Origin: Miltoncostaea sp050249835
Lineage (GTDB): Bacteria > Actinomycetota > Thermoleophilia > Miltoncostaeales > Miltoncostaeaceae
Assembly: GCA_050249835.1 (NCBI GenBank)
Contig: JBFWPT010000001.1
Coordinates: 189,915-253,914 of the forward strand
DNA: 64,000 nucleotides
Reading direction: 5' to 3'
Of this stretch, positions 1 through 7,566 are shown piece after piece. Position numbers and translations under genes: made by a program. Numbering within the stretch: the stretch's first letter is position 1; each line of letters starts with the position of its first letter. Below the pieces are notes generated by a model. That model did no database searches. It had not been told where the DNA came from and saw nothing but the letters and a program-made list of their open reading frames with translations.

Positions 1-633
1 GAATCCGGCGCGGCCGCGCCGCCGCTGCGGGACGACGTCGCGATCTTTCGAGCCATCGCCTGCCGTCAGGACGAGCCGCGCGCGGAGCTCCCGGACCACC
101 CCGACGGTCCGGGGATCTTCGATTGGAACCTGATCGCCCGCGCCGCCGCGGAACTCGCCGAGGAGCTGACGCTGCTGCGATCGCAGGCGGAGGTCGCCCG
201 CGGGGCTTCGGAGCGATCACGCAAGCTCCGAACCGAGATCCGCGCCGGCGCGGAGGACCTGGACGTTTCCGGTCTCGACGACCTGCTCGATCGCCTGCTC
301 CAGGTCCGGGCCGAGGACTTCGACGCGCGCAGCGGCTGGAGCCGGTTCCAGGAGGCGCGCCGCGCCCTCAAGGCTGCAGAGACCGAGGGCGAGCGCTTCG
401 ACGCCGCCACAGCGACGGTGCGTGCGGGCCTGGATCTGTTCGGGCCTCCGGTGGAGGAAGACAGCACCGCGATCGCGACGGAGGTCGCCGCCTCGGACAT
501 CCAGCTCGTCGCCTACGAGGCGCTCGTCGAACGCGAGCCCGCCCCCGAGTCTCCCTTGACCGAGCAAATGGCGATCACTGAGCTCGGCCAGGACCAGACG
601 ACGCTACTTCCGGACGAGAGCCGGCTGCGGTAG
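1..633 (+). CDS. 3' end of a protein of unknown function
   Basis: The reading frame is open from base 1 to a TAG at 631-633, so the gene starts before the window. The 210 visible residues are charged and predicted mostly helical, with Ala/Glu/Arg-rich stretches at roughly residues 50-80 and 105-140 that could form a coiled coil. I recognise no catalytic motif or family. It converges on the XRE/ImmA gene across about 200 bp with no clear terminator. Codon use fits the rest of the window. Confidence 0.6.
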   Translation, partial: ESGAAAPPLRDDVAIFRAIACRQDEPRAELPDHPDGPGIFDWNLIARAAAELAEELTLLRSQAEVARGASERSRKLRTEIRAGAEDLDVSGLDDLLDRLLQVRAEDFDARSGWSRFQEARRALKAAETEGERFDAATATVRAGLDLFGPPVEEDSTAIATEVAASDIQLVAYEALVEREPAPESPLTEQMAITELGQDQTTLLPDESRLR

Positions 634-841
634 CCGATTCTTGATCCTCGTCATCAGGAGCCCCGACGACTGCCTGGAGGTTCCGGACCTCGTCACGGGT
701 CCACTCACTGCCTGCCCCGTACTCGACCATTGGGCCTCCTCCCCGTTCACCGTTGCTCCGGTAGAGGTGGGAGAAGGACCGCTTTCACCCCCCGACGGCA
801 GGACGCGAGCCGTCCGCTGAGCAGGGACGATCAGGCAGAAG

Positions 842-1945
842 TCAGTCGTCGACGAGCCGCAACCCCGGATTCGTCGGCCTCGTGGGTGATGGGTCAGACC
901 AGCCGGCCCCACGGGATGGCGCCTCACCAAGACCGAACGTGAGACTCTCGACCTCCGCCAAGGGAAGCCCGAGATCGTCAGCGATCATCTTCTTGGAGCC
1001 GGCCTCGGCACGGAGAGCAGCCACAACCTGCGCATGGACGAGGGAGCGCTCCCGCCCCATCGGGTGGGGTTCTTGTGAACGCCAGCCACGGGCGCTCATC
1101 TGCTGGAAAAGCATGCGGTAGTTCCAGTCGCCGAGAAGTCCGAGTTGGTGGAGGCGAACGGCGACGGCTGCGGCGGAGACACCGAATAGCTGTTTCAGCG
1201 CCAGGAGCCGATCGAGCGTTACGCTCGCCGGGGCGACCCCACGCATCGTTCGAGCAGGCATAAGGAAGGCCGAGGCGAAGCGCTGCGCCTCGCTCTCGAC
1301 CTGCTTCCTTCCCGCGAGAGTTTCGTGTCTATGCAAGACAAGATGCGCCAGCTCGTGAGCTGCGTCGAAGCGACTCCGTTCGGCCGACTTGAACATGTTC
1401 AAGAGCACGTACGGAAGACCGTCCTGCCAGAAGCAGAAGGCATCTACGTCCGCGCAATCCTCTTGAAGGGAGAAGACCCGGATCCCCCGAGCCTCCAAAA
1501 GGTGGACGATGTTGGAGATGGCGCCTTCCCCGAGCCGCCACTCGGCTCGAACTGCTTCGGCAGCCGACTCAGGGTCCTCGTTGCGCAGCTCTGGCAGGTC
1601 GAGCTTGGGCAGGTCGAAGCGCCCCTCGATCCAGTCGGCGATCAGAACAGCCACGCTTCCGGCGGCGATCGCCGCGTCGCGATCACGAGCGCGTAGTCGG
1701 CTAAGCGCACGAAAGCTCACGTAGTCCGGTGTTAGTCGCTCTACCTCAGTCCCCGTGAGGAAGCCCACCGGGAATCGAAGCTTGTCGGCCAGCGCTTGGA
1801 CCGTGGCGGCGGGAGGCAGGTGGTCACCGGACTCATAGCCGGTCATCGTGCTCGGCGCGATGTCGACGCTCGCCGCTAGGGCGGACTTCGACATACGCCG
1901 CCGTGCTCGCGCCACCTTGAGCCTGCTGGGCGAGAACTCCGGCAA
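842..1945 (-). CDS. XRE-family regulator fused to ImmA/IrrE metallopeptidase
   Basis: This 367-residue protein has an N-terminal helix-turn-helix (about residues 7-60) and a central ImmA/IrrE (DUF955) zinc-peptidase domain with HELAH at residues 197-201. In this family the HTH binds operator DNA, and the peptidase cleaves a partner repressor when induced; in ICEBs1, for example, ImmA cleaves ImmR. The gene lies 3 bp downstream of a same-strand unknown gene, so the two are probably co-transcribed. Next to an Abi_C gene and at the edge of a mobile element, it may control element induction or act as the regulator half of a toxin-antitoxin-like pair. Family assignment is firm; the target is unknown. 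Confidence 0.88.
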   Translation of the reverse strand: MPEFSPSRLKVARARRRMSKSALAASVDIAPSTMTGYESGDHLPPAATVQALADKLRFPVGFLTGTEVERLTPDYVSFRALSRLRARDRDAAIAAGSVAVLIADWIEGRFDLPKLDLPELRNEDPESAAEAVRAEWRLGEGAISNIVHLLEARGIRVFSLQEDCADVDAFCFWQDGLPYVLLNMFKSAERSRFDAAHELAHLVLHRHETLAGRKQVESEAQRFASAFLMPARTMRGVAPASVTLDRLLALKQLFGVSAAAVAVRLHQLGLLGDWNYRMLFQQMSARGWRSQEPHPMGRERSLVHAQVVAALRAEAGSKKMIADDLGLPLAEVESLTFGLGEAPSRGAGWSDPSPTRPTNPGLRLVDD

Positions 1946-1948
1946 TCT

Positions 1949-2635
1949 CTACGCCTTCTTGCGGCGCACCTCGAAGTTGACAGGCGGGGTCCCGGTAGGC
2001 ATCTCAGCGACGCGACCGGGCCCCAGGTCAACGTCGGGAAGCAGAATCCTCGCTCGCCAGTCGGTGACGCAGCCGGACGAGTCGATCGCAGCCGGGACGG
2101 AGATTTCGCCCCGGACGATCTCCTTAGCCCTGTCAAAATAGTGCAAGAGCGCCCACGTTGTGACGGTCGACGCGTCGAGGGCCTCATCGAGCCCCAGCTC
2201 GGCGAGTGCGAAGTCCAACTGGCCCTGGATGACCTGCTCCTTGCCCTGCGAGCCCCTCGGGCGCCGCGAGTGAGGGGTCGCGACGGCATCGCCCGTATTC
2301 GAGTCGCCGGCGAGCACGAAGATCCGGTGGCGGCCCTTCGGGTGCATTGAGTACTCGAGATTCCCGCTGCTGACGTTCTTCCATCCGACCTTCGACAACT
2401 CGTCTCGCAGGGTCGCGAGCGCGTCATGGAAGAAGAAGGTTCCAGCCGCGTTGGCCGCATGGTGGACCGTCGCGCCCGACGCCGCGACCGCGCCGGCGGC
2501 AAGTGCCGAGACGAACGGCGCAGCCGGCACGTCGAAGAGGAGTTCGAGATGAGAGGCGGGAAGCGGGTCCCGCCGTAAGGCCCTGCGCGGAGTTGGCATG
2601 CCCGGCATCCTAGGCTCGAAGTTTCTCGACCGCAA
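1949..2635 (-). CDS. Unknown protein upstream of XRE/ImmA gene
   Basis: I do not recognise this protein of up to 228 residues. It has an Ala-rich segment near residues 40-65 (VSALAAGAVAASGATVHHAA). A mixed alpha/beta region follows, with the stretch HRIFVLAGDSNTGDAVATP near its middle, and the C-terminus is basic. Methionines at residues 10 and 13 are alternative starts, and the conserved-looking part begins after them. It ends 3 bp before the XRE/ImmA gene, an operon-like arrangement in which such partners are often the substrate or antitoxin/toxin of the peptidase. That role is inference from position only. Confidence 0.6.
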   Translation of the reverse strand: MRSRNFEPRMPGMPTPRRALRRDPLPASHLELLFDVPAAPFVSALAAGAVAASGATVHHAANAAGTFFFHDALATLRDELSKVGWKNVSSGNLEYSMHPKGRHRIFVLAGDSNTGDAVATPHSRRPRGSQGKEQVIQGQLDFALAELGLDEALDASTVTTWALLHYFDRAKEIVRGEISVPAAIDSSGCVTDWRARILLPDVDLGPGRVAEMPTGTPPVNFEVRRKKA

Positions 2636-2675
2636 GTGTGGTCCGATTTCTTCGGCTCTGCCCTCGCCGGCGACC

Positions 2676-3449
2676 TCAACCTGAGCGGCTCCCGCGTTCG
2701 CCGAGCGTGGCGAGGAGAAACGTCGACATCGCAGCCGCGAGATTCACTGCGAGGGCGGCGTGGCGGGGCGCAGGACGAAGCGGACCGCCAGAGCCATGCG
2801 CGTCGCCCATCCTGTTGCGGACCGCTGCGAGCCCCTGCACGACCGAGCTACAACCCCCGAGGATCTGCTTCAGGTCTTCCCGGTCGTGCTGGTCGGCTCC
2901 GAGATTCAGAGCGCGGGCGGCCCTCCGGTACAAGTTGGGGAGGTCGTCTTTCGGGCTGTGGCTCTCGCTGCGCTCGTCAAGGACATGACGGCAGACGTCC
3001 TCGAGGAACGACCGCGCCGCCGTGATTGCCCCCGCGGGATCCTGATGTCGCCGCTGGAGCGCCGTGAGCCAGTGACGCTCAACCCACTCCTCGCTAATCC
3101 GCCCGAGGGCCTCCCTCGCAAGTTCGGCCGCCGGGCTCTGCGGAGCCTCGAGTTCCTGGAGAAGCGCCCGAAAACCATCCCAGACGAACCGATCGCGATC
3201 ACGGTATCCGCCGACGGCTTGCAACGCCGGCCAGAGTTCTTCCAGACTTCTGTGACTTCGTACGAAATCCGGCAACAGCACTTTGATCCGTGTATCGGCG
3301 AGGAGAGCTCTTCGGAGACGGACGTAGTCGCCCGCCGCGGGTCCGCTCCTAGTGCCCCGACCACAGGAGCGACAGATGCCCTGAAGGGCTTGAACCGCCT
3401 CGTCGACCGTCAACTCCGTCCCGTCCGTGAGTGTGAACGACCCGGTCAA
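2676..3449 (-). CDS. Abortive-infection family protein (Abi_C-type C-terminus)
   Basis: The C-terminal 110 residues of this 257-residue protein match the pattern of the abortive-infection C-terminal domain (Abi_C, PF14355). There is a helix with ITAARSFLEDVCRHVL, then LKQILGGCSSVVQGLAAVRNRMGDAHG with the family's R-N-x-x-G-x-x-H-G core near residues 205-215, and a closing helix rich in Ala. The N-terminal half has a short Cys pair (CRSCGRG, near 27-33) and no recognised domain. Abi_C proteins are associated with phage exclusion, although their biochemistry is poorly defined. It lies 40 bp upstream of the unknown/XRE-ImmA pair on the same strand, so the three may form a defence or element-stability cassette. 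Confidence 0.75.
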   Translation of the reverse strand: MTGSFTLTDGTELTVDEAVQALQGICRSCGRGTRSGPAAGDYVRLRRALLADTRIKVLLPDFVRSHRSLEELWPALQAVGGYRDRDRFVWDGFRALLQELEAPQSPAAELAREALGRISEEWVERHWLTALQRRHQDPAGAITAARSFLEDVCRHVLDERSESHSPKDDLPNLYRRAARALNLGADQHDREDLKQILGGCSSVVQGLAAVRNRMGDAHGSGGPLRPAPRHAALAVNLAAAMSTFLLATLGERGSRSG

Positions 3450-3654
3450 CTTCGGCAGACGCTCGGAGAGGCAGCCAACATCGCCGCGAACGTGGCGGTC
3501 CGACCGCCAGTAGTAGTAGCCGGCTCTGATCGGATGGGGGTTATCGGCTCGACCGTGCTGAACAGGGAGAACAAGGTGCCGTATCCCGCGCTAGAACGTG
3601 CCCCAGTGACTTCGACCTCAAGCTTCCGAGAGTCCGAGCAGTACCGTAGGCGAC

Positions 3655-4182
3655 GTGCCGGACACCCGATCGACTCAGAACGCAACGCCCCGGAGGCTCG
3701 CGGTCCTGGCGCAGAAGGTCGCCGGCGCCAAAGCGAGCGAGCGGGCCGCGCTCGGCGACCGGGACTCCGCTGTGGTTGCAGCAGTGCGTGCCGGTGCACG
3801 CCTGGATGAGATCGGTCACGCCGCCGGGATCACGAAGGCAGCGGCATCGGTGATTGCGAGGAAGTTGCTCGACCCTCGTCCCGGGCGCGGCGGCCCCTAC
3901 AGGCGGCGCCGCGGCGCCGAGGCGGCTCTCGCCGACGTTAAAGACGCCGCTCGGCGAGTCCACGATGCGGCGCGCCACCGACGCCAAGCTGTGGCCGAGC
4001 GAGACGTCGCCGTTCTAGAGGCGGTCGAGGCTGGCCTCTCAGTTCGCTCGATATCGGTGGAGGTCGCGATGGAGCCGAAGGTTGTTCACAACCTCGTCCG
4101 GCGCCGGCGGATCGAGGCCACTCATAAGCAAACGGGCGCAGTTGCATCGCAGTTGGAAAACGACTGCGAGCTGTCACCATAG
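3655..4182 (+). CDS. Putative HTH protein with two repeated units
   Basis: This 175-residue basic protein starts at GTG. It contains two similar helical units, about residues 30-75 and 100-155. Each has a run resembling SERAALGDRDSAVVAAVRAG or AVAERDVAVLEAVEAG followed by a short helix-turn-helix-like segment (DEIGHAAGITKAAASVIARK; VRSISVEVAMEPKVVHNLVR). This suggests an internally duplicated DNA-binding protein. It is divergent from the Abi_C gene and directly upstream of the ssb-parB-relaxase operon, so it could regulate that operon. I know of no named family. Confidence 0.55.
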   Translation: MPDTRSTQNATPRRLAVLAQKVAGAKASERAALGDRDSAVVAAVRAGARLDEIGHAAGITKAAASVIARKLLDPRPGRGGPYRRRRGAEAALADVKDAARRVHDAARHRRQAVAERDVAVLEAVEAGLSVRSISVEVAMEPKVVHNLVRRRRIEATHKQTGAVASQLENDCELSP

Positions 4183-4183
4183 T

Positions 4184-4213
4184 TTGACAAAATCAGGCGC
4201 ACGCACCTAGGAT
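4184..4213 (+). promoter_or_regulatory. Sigma-70-type promoter for the ssb-parB-relaxase operon
   Basis: A consensus -35 (TTGACA, 4184-4189) is followed after 18 bp by a -10-like TAGGAT (4208-4213). It is the best housekeeping promoter match I noticed in the window. It overlaps the stop codon region of the preceding HTH gene and lies about 150 bp before ssb. Confidence 0.6.
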
Positions 4214-4232
4214 CGCGATCGACAATCCATGA

Positions 4233-4262
4233 GGCCCGGCGGCGCTGTGAACGCCCCGGGCC
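4233..4262 (+). promoter_or_regulatory. Leader hairpin upstream of ssb
   Basis: GGCCCGG (4233-4239) pairs with CCGGGCC (4256-4262). After a one-base bulge, GGCG pairs with CGCC inside it, around a 7-nt loop. It sits in the predicted 5' leader between the promoter and a strong Shine-Dalgarno at 4273-4279. It has no T-run, so it is more likely a leader structure than a simple terminator. Confidence 0.45.
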
Positions 4263-4286
4263 GTGGCAACCGAAGGAGGCCTTCGG

Positions 4287-4376
4287 ATGCGTTTCGACCG
4301 TACCAACGGGCGGAGGGTCGCGCTCGCGCGTCCCGCGACGCCCGCACGGGGAAGCGGGGCCGCCCATGCCCGCTGA
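4287..4376 (+). CDS. 29-residue leader peptide overlapping ssb start
   Basis: A short frame begins with ATG at 4287 and ends with TGA at 4374-4376. It is preceded at ideal spacing by a perfect AAGGAGG (4273-4279). The peptide is Arg/Ala/Pro-rich, starts MRFDRTNGRR and has no recognised domain. Its stop lies 11 nt beyond the ssb ATG at 4366, and ssb has no good ribosome-binding site of its own, so translation of the leader would couple to ssb. This is a sequence-based prediction of a translational leader; expression is not shown. Confidence 0.5.
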   Translation: MRFDRTNGRRVALARPATPARGSGAAHAR

Positions 4377-4776
4377 CCTCAACACCGTCGGCCTGGTGGG
4401 CCGACTAACCCGCGACCCCGAGCTGCGCTACACCGCGGCCGGGGAGGCGGTCTGCGCCCTGCGCCTGGCGGTCTCGACGCGCACGCGCGCCGACGAGGCC
4501 TGGGTGGACCGGCCGAACTTCTTCGACGTCTCGGTGTGGGGCAAGGGCGGCGAGGCCGCCGCCGAGCACCTGACCAAGGGACGGCGCATCGGCGTCGCCG
4601 GGCGCCTCGCCTGGCGTGAGTGGATGACCGACGACGGCTCGCGCCGCGAGGCCGTCCAGATCGTCGCCTCGTCGGTGCAGTACCTCGACGCACCGAAGAA
4701 GGACGCGCCCGAGCTGGCGCCGGTCGGCGCCGCCAATGGGAAGGGGGCCGCCGGTGGCGACGACATCCCCTTCTGA
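4366..4776 (+). CDS. ssb: Single-stranded DNA-binding protein
   Basis: This 136-residue SSB has an OB fold at about residues 5-105, starting NTVGLVGRLTRDPELRYT. The WVDRPNFFDVSVWGKGGE strand pair and the acidic tail ending DDIPF are present, the latter being the binding tip for partner proteins. It would coat the single strand generated during conjugative transfer and replication of the element. The linker is short (about 25 residues) compared with chromosomal actinobacterial SSBs, as is common for plasmid and ICE copies. It overlaps the next gene and begins the ssb-parB-relaxase operon. Confidence 0.93.
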   Translation: MPADLNTVGLVGRLTRDPELRYTAAGEAVCALRLAVSTRTRADEAWVDRPNFFDVSVWGKGGEAAAEHLTKGRRIGVAGRLAWREWMTDDGSRREAVQIVASSVQYLDAPKKDAPELAPVGAANGKGAAGGDDIPF

Positions 4777-5365
4777 GCGACCCGCGCTGTCCCTCGTCCC
4801 CGACCTGGCGCCGCCAGAGGCACCCCGCATCGATGAGGCCGAGGCCGATCGCCTCTACGCCGAGACGCTGGCCGCCGCAAGACGCGCCGCGCGGGTCGCG
4901 GCCGACCTGGAGCGCGCCGCCGCGGGCGCCGGGCACCCGGCCTGGCAGTCGGCGGCGGCCTCGTGTCGCCGCGCCGAGGCGAGCCTGCGCACGGCGGCCC
5001 AGGCGATGCCCGAGGTTCCGCCTGACACCCCGACCGACCCACGCCGGGTGATCGTGCTCGGCGCCCTATCGATCGACCGTGCCCGGCGCGCCGCCTTCTG
5101 GGCCGACGCGCCGCTCTGCCTCACCCGGCTGGAGTTCGATCTGCTGGTCGCCCTGGCCGAGCGCCCGGGGGAGGTGGTCACCAAGGAGGATCTGCTGCGT
5201 CGGGTCTGGGGCTACGCCGGGCGCGCCCGCACCCGCACCGTCGACTCGCACGCCTCGCGCCTTCGGCGCACTCTCCACGACGCGGGAGCGGCGGGCACGA
5301 CGATCGTGAACGTGTGGGGGATCGGCTACCGCCTCGCGGTAGCCGAGGAGGGCGATGCCGCATGA
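4754..5365 (+). CDS. Winged-helix (OmpR/PhoB-type) regulator lacking a receiver
   Basis: Residues from about 100 onward of this 203-residue protein form a Trans_reg_C winged-helix domain (LTRLEFDLLVALAERPGEVV, then RTRTVDSHASRLRRTL and VWGIGYRL). The N-terminal half is an Ala-rich helical segment instead of a phosphoacceptor receiver, so control by a histidine kinase is unlikely. I chose the GTG at 4754, inside the ssb 3' end; an ATG at 4736 in the same frame is the alternative. It is translationally coupled to both neighbours and probably autoregulates the transfer operon. Confidence 0.72.
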   Translation: MATTSPSERPALSLVPDLAPPEAPRIDEAEADRLYAETLAAARRAARVAADLERAAAGAGHPAWQSAAASCRRAEASLRTAAQAMPEVPPDTPTDPRRVIVLGALSIDRARRAAFWADAPLCLTRLEFDLLVALAERPGEVVTKEDLLRRVWGYAGRARTRTVDSHASRLRRTLHDAGAAGTTIVNVWGIGYRLAVAEEGDAA

Positions 5366-5667
5366 ACGGCGCCGACCACCAGGGCGCCGGCCTTCGCGCC
5401 GCCGTGCGCGCCGCCATCGCGGCCGACGACCTCGAGGACACGGTGCGGGCGGTCCTCGAGCGCCGCTTTCCGGCCGAGGGAGCGGGCGCCAGCCTCGACG
5501 AGGCTGGGGTCGCCCTCGGCATGAGCCCGGCGATGGTCGCCCACATTGAGTTCGCCGCGCTCTGCGCGATCGCCGCCAGGCGCTCGCTCGCGAGCGCGGC
5601 CATCCAGACCACCAGGGACCCGGGCAGAGCGCCCGGCCGCTCTCACGCGGGAAGGGGAGGGGCATGA
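5362..5667 (+). CDS. Small protein with sigma-70 region-4-like HTH
   Basis: The ATG overlaps the upstream TGA (ATGA), giving a 101-residue product. Residues about 48-80 (SLDEAGVALGMSPAMVAHIE) resemble the region-4 helix-turn-helix of sigma factors, in which promoter -35 DNA is read. No region 2 is present, so it cannot be a complete sigma factor. It may be a regulator or a decoy/adaptor. It sits between a winged-helix gene and parB, overlapping both by 4 bp. Assignment beyond HTH is uncertain. Confidence 0.6.
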   Translation: MNGADHQGAGLRAAVRAAIAADDLEDTVRAVLERRFPAEGAGASLDEAGVALGMSPAMVAHIEFAALCAIAARRSLASAAIQTTRDPGRAPGRSHAGRGGA

Positions 5668-7229
5668 CGACGACCGACACCACCGAGGCGAACGCGACCA
5701 TCCTCGCGGTTCTGCCCATCGACGAGGTCAGGGTGCGCGAGGGATGGAACCCGCGCACCGCGGATGACGACGTCGAGCGCGACCAGCTCACCGAGTCGGT
5801 CCGCGTGCAGGGCATCCTGCAGCCGCTCCTCGTGGAGCGCACCGACGAGGGGCCGGTGCTGATCGACGGCCACCGCCGCCTCGCCGCCGCACGCGTGGCC
5901 GGGCTCACCGAGGTTCCGGTGATCGAGCGCAGTGGCGAGGATGGCGATGCGCCCCAGCTCGCCGCCGCCCTGGCGGCCAACATGCGCCGCCGGGGGCTCG
6001 ACCCGATCGAGGAGGCGCGGGCGTATGAGCGCGCCACCCAGGCCGGCTGGCCGCAGCGGCGGATCGCGGAGGCCGTCGGCTGCTCGCCGCGCCACGTCTC
6101 CCAGCGCCTTCGCCTGCTGCGCCTGCCAGATGCCGTGCAGGAGGCGATCGGCGCCGGGGCGCTGCCGCTGTCGGCCGTGCCCGTCGTCGAGACGATCGCC
6201 GCCGTTGCGCCGACCGTCGCGGACGCCGTGGCCGCTGGGCTCGTCGGCGGGGCGATCACGGCGGCCGAGCTCACCGAGCACCCCGAGGGCGCGCTCTCCG
6301 AGCTCGGGCAGGCCGAGGACGACGGGGAGCGCCCGACGCTGGTCGCGGTACCCGGCTACCAGGACCTCGGGGCGCTGGCGCTCGACGCCGACCTCACAGC
6401 GCGCGCCGAGGCGGCGGGGGTCCACGGCGTCAGCTTCTTCGCCGAGGACATGGACGCGGCGCGCGCCTTCGGCTGCCTGATCGAGTTCGCGGGTGGCGAG
6501 GATCGCTACTGGCGCCGTGGCTTCGTGGCCGACGCCGCCTGGCTGGCCGACCGGGTGGCCCTCCACGTCGAGCGCGTCGAGGAGCGCGCGCGCCAGGAGG
6601 CCGAGCGCCGCGCGGCGGACCGCATCGGGGGCGAGGAAGACGCGACCGAGGAGAGCGCTCCGAGCGAGTCCGACGAGGAGCGCCGTCGCCGCGAGCGCCA
6701 GGAGGCCACGGAGAACCGGCGCGCGGCGCGCCTGGCGAACCTCGACCTCGGACGACGGGCGCTGCTCGCCTATGACGAGCCGTCCGAGGTCACGATGCAG
6801 ATGGCGCGCGCGGTCGTGCTGGTCGCCCTCCACCACCACGCCCAGGATGCCGCCCAGGGGCTTCGCCTCACGCATGAGCGGTTGCAGCGCACCGAGACGA
6901 CGACGACCAAGGCGGGGGCGAGCCGCGAGCGGGTTCGCTACCCCGAGCGCCACGAGGCCGAGGCGGCACTCGCCGAGTGGATCGAGGGAGCACGCACACC
7001 GGCCCAGCTCCTCGGGCGGGCGGTGCAGGCGCTGGTCGGAGCGTTCTACGCCGACCAGGAGGCCCTGCCGCAGTCTGAGCGGCGCGGAGCCGACGTGCCG
7101 GGGCGCTACGGCGGCGGGATCGCCGCGGGGCTTCCGACGGTCATGGACGCGCTCGCGCGCGACGTCCTCCCCGAGCGACTGGCGGCGCGGCTGCGTGAGC
7201 CGTCCGACGCCGAGGCGCTCGCCTCGTAG
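5664..7229 (+). CDS. parB: ParB/Spo0J-family partition protein
   Basis: This 521-residue protein has the ParB/sulfiredoxin-like N-terminal domain (about residues 14-100) with LIDGHRRLAAARVAGLTEVP and the AALAANMRRRGLDPIEEARAY helix. The KorB/Spo0J HTH follows (RRIAEAVGCSPRHVSQRLRL, about 131-150). The long C-terminal region, with a charged Arg/Glu segment around 300-350, is larger than in chromosomal ParB (about 300 residues). ParB proteins bind centromere-like sites and spread by CTP-dependent clamping. No parA is present in the window, so it may serve as an element regulator or loading factor. It lies directly upstream of the relaxase. Confidence 0.85.
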   Translation: MTTTDTTEANATILAVLPIDEVRVREGWNPRTADDDVERDQLTESVRVQGILQPLLVERTDEGPVLIDGHRRLAAARVAGLTEVPVIERSGEDGDAPQLAAALAANMRRRGLDPIEEARAYERATQAGWPQRRIAEAVGCSPRHVSQRLRLLRLPDAVQEAIGAGALPLSAVPVVETIAAVAPTVADAVAAGLVGGAITAAELTEHPEGALSELGQAEDDGERPTLVAVPGYQDLGALALDADLTARAEAAGVHGVSFFAEDMDAARAFGCLIEFAGGEDRYWRRGFVADAAWLADRVALHVERVEERARQEAERRAADRIGGEEDATEESAPSESDEERRRRERQEATENRRAARLANLDLGRRALLAYDEPSEVTMQMARAVVLVALHHHAQDAAQGLRLTHERLQRTETTTTKAGASRERVRYPERHEAEAALAEWIEGARTPAQLLGRAVQALVGAFYADQEALPQSERRGADVPGRYGGGIAAGLPTVMDALARDVLPERLAARLREPSDAEALAS

Positions 7230-7241
7230 GACCGCGACACC

Positions 7242-7300
7242 GACCGGGACGGGCGCGGCGCGGCGTCGGGGTTGCGTGCGGCGGGCGACCCGTCCCGGTC
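7242..7300. repeat. 12-bp inverted repeat in parB-relaxase gap, possible oriT/terminator
   Basis: GACCGGGACGGG (7242-7253) and its exact reverse complement (7289-7300) flank a 35-nt spacer. They lie in the 337-bp gap between parB and the relaxase, the only long gap in this operon. MobF relaxases usually nick near their own gene at an oriT with inverted repeats, so this is the best oriT candidate. A parB terminator is the alternative. The rest of the gap to 7566 shows no gene or other clear signal. Confidence 0.4.
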
Positions 7301-7566
7301 TTCGATCCGCCCGCCGGGGCCGGGACGCCCGCCGGGCTATGGGGGCCCGGTCGGGCTGCGCTGGTCGCCTCCCAGGACCGGATGCCCCGCAAGCAGACAG
7401 CCACCTCGATCACCAGGACTGCACCGCCCAACGCCCGTGGATGCCCCGACCTCGCGTTCGACACCCGGCCCCCGCACGGCATCGCCCTGCATCAGTTCGT
7501 GATGGCGTCTCAACAGACCCGCAAAGATGGCGGGCGCACTTGCATCATGTGATGCTCGGCCCCGAG

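Noticed and set aside
6493..7566. N-terminal extension of the relaxase by about 350 residues
   Set aside because: It would overlap ParB in another frame and has no domain; the family N-terminus begins at 7567.
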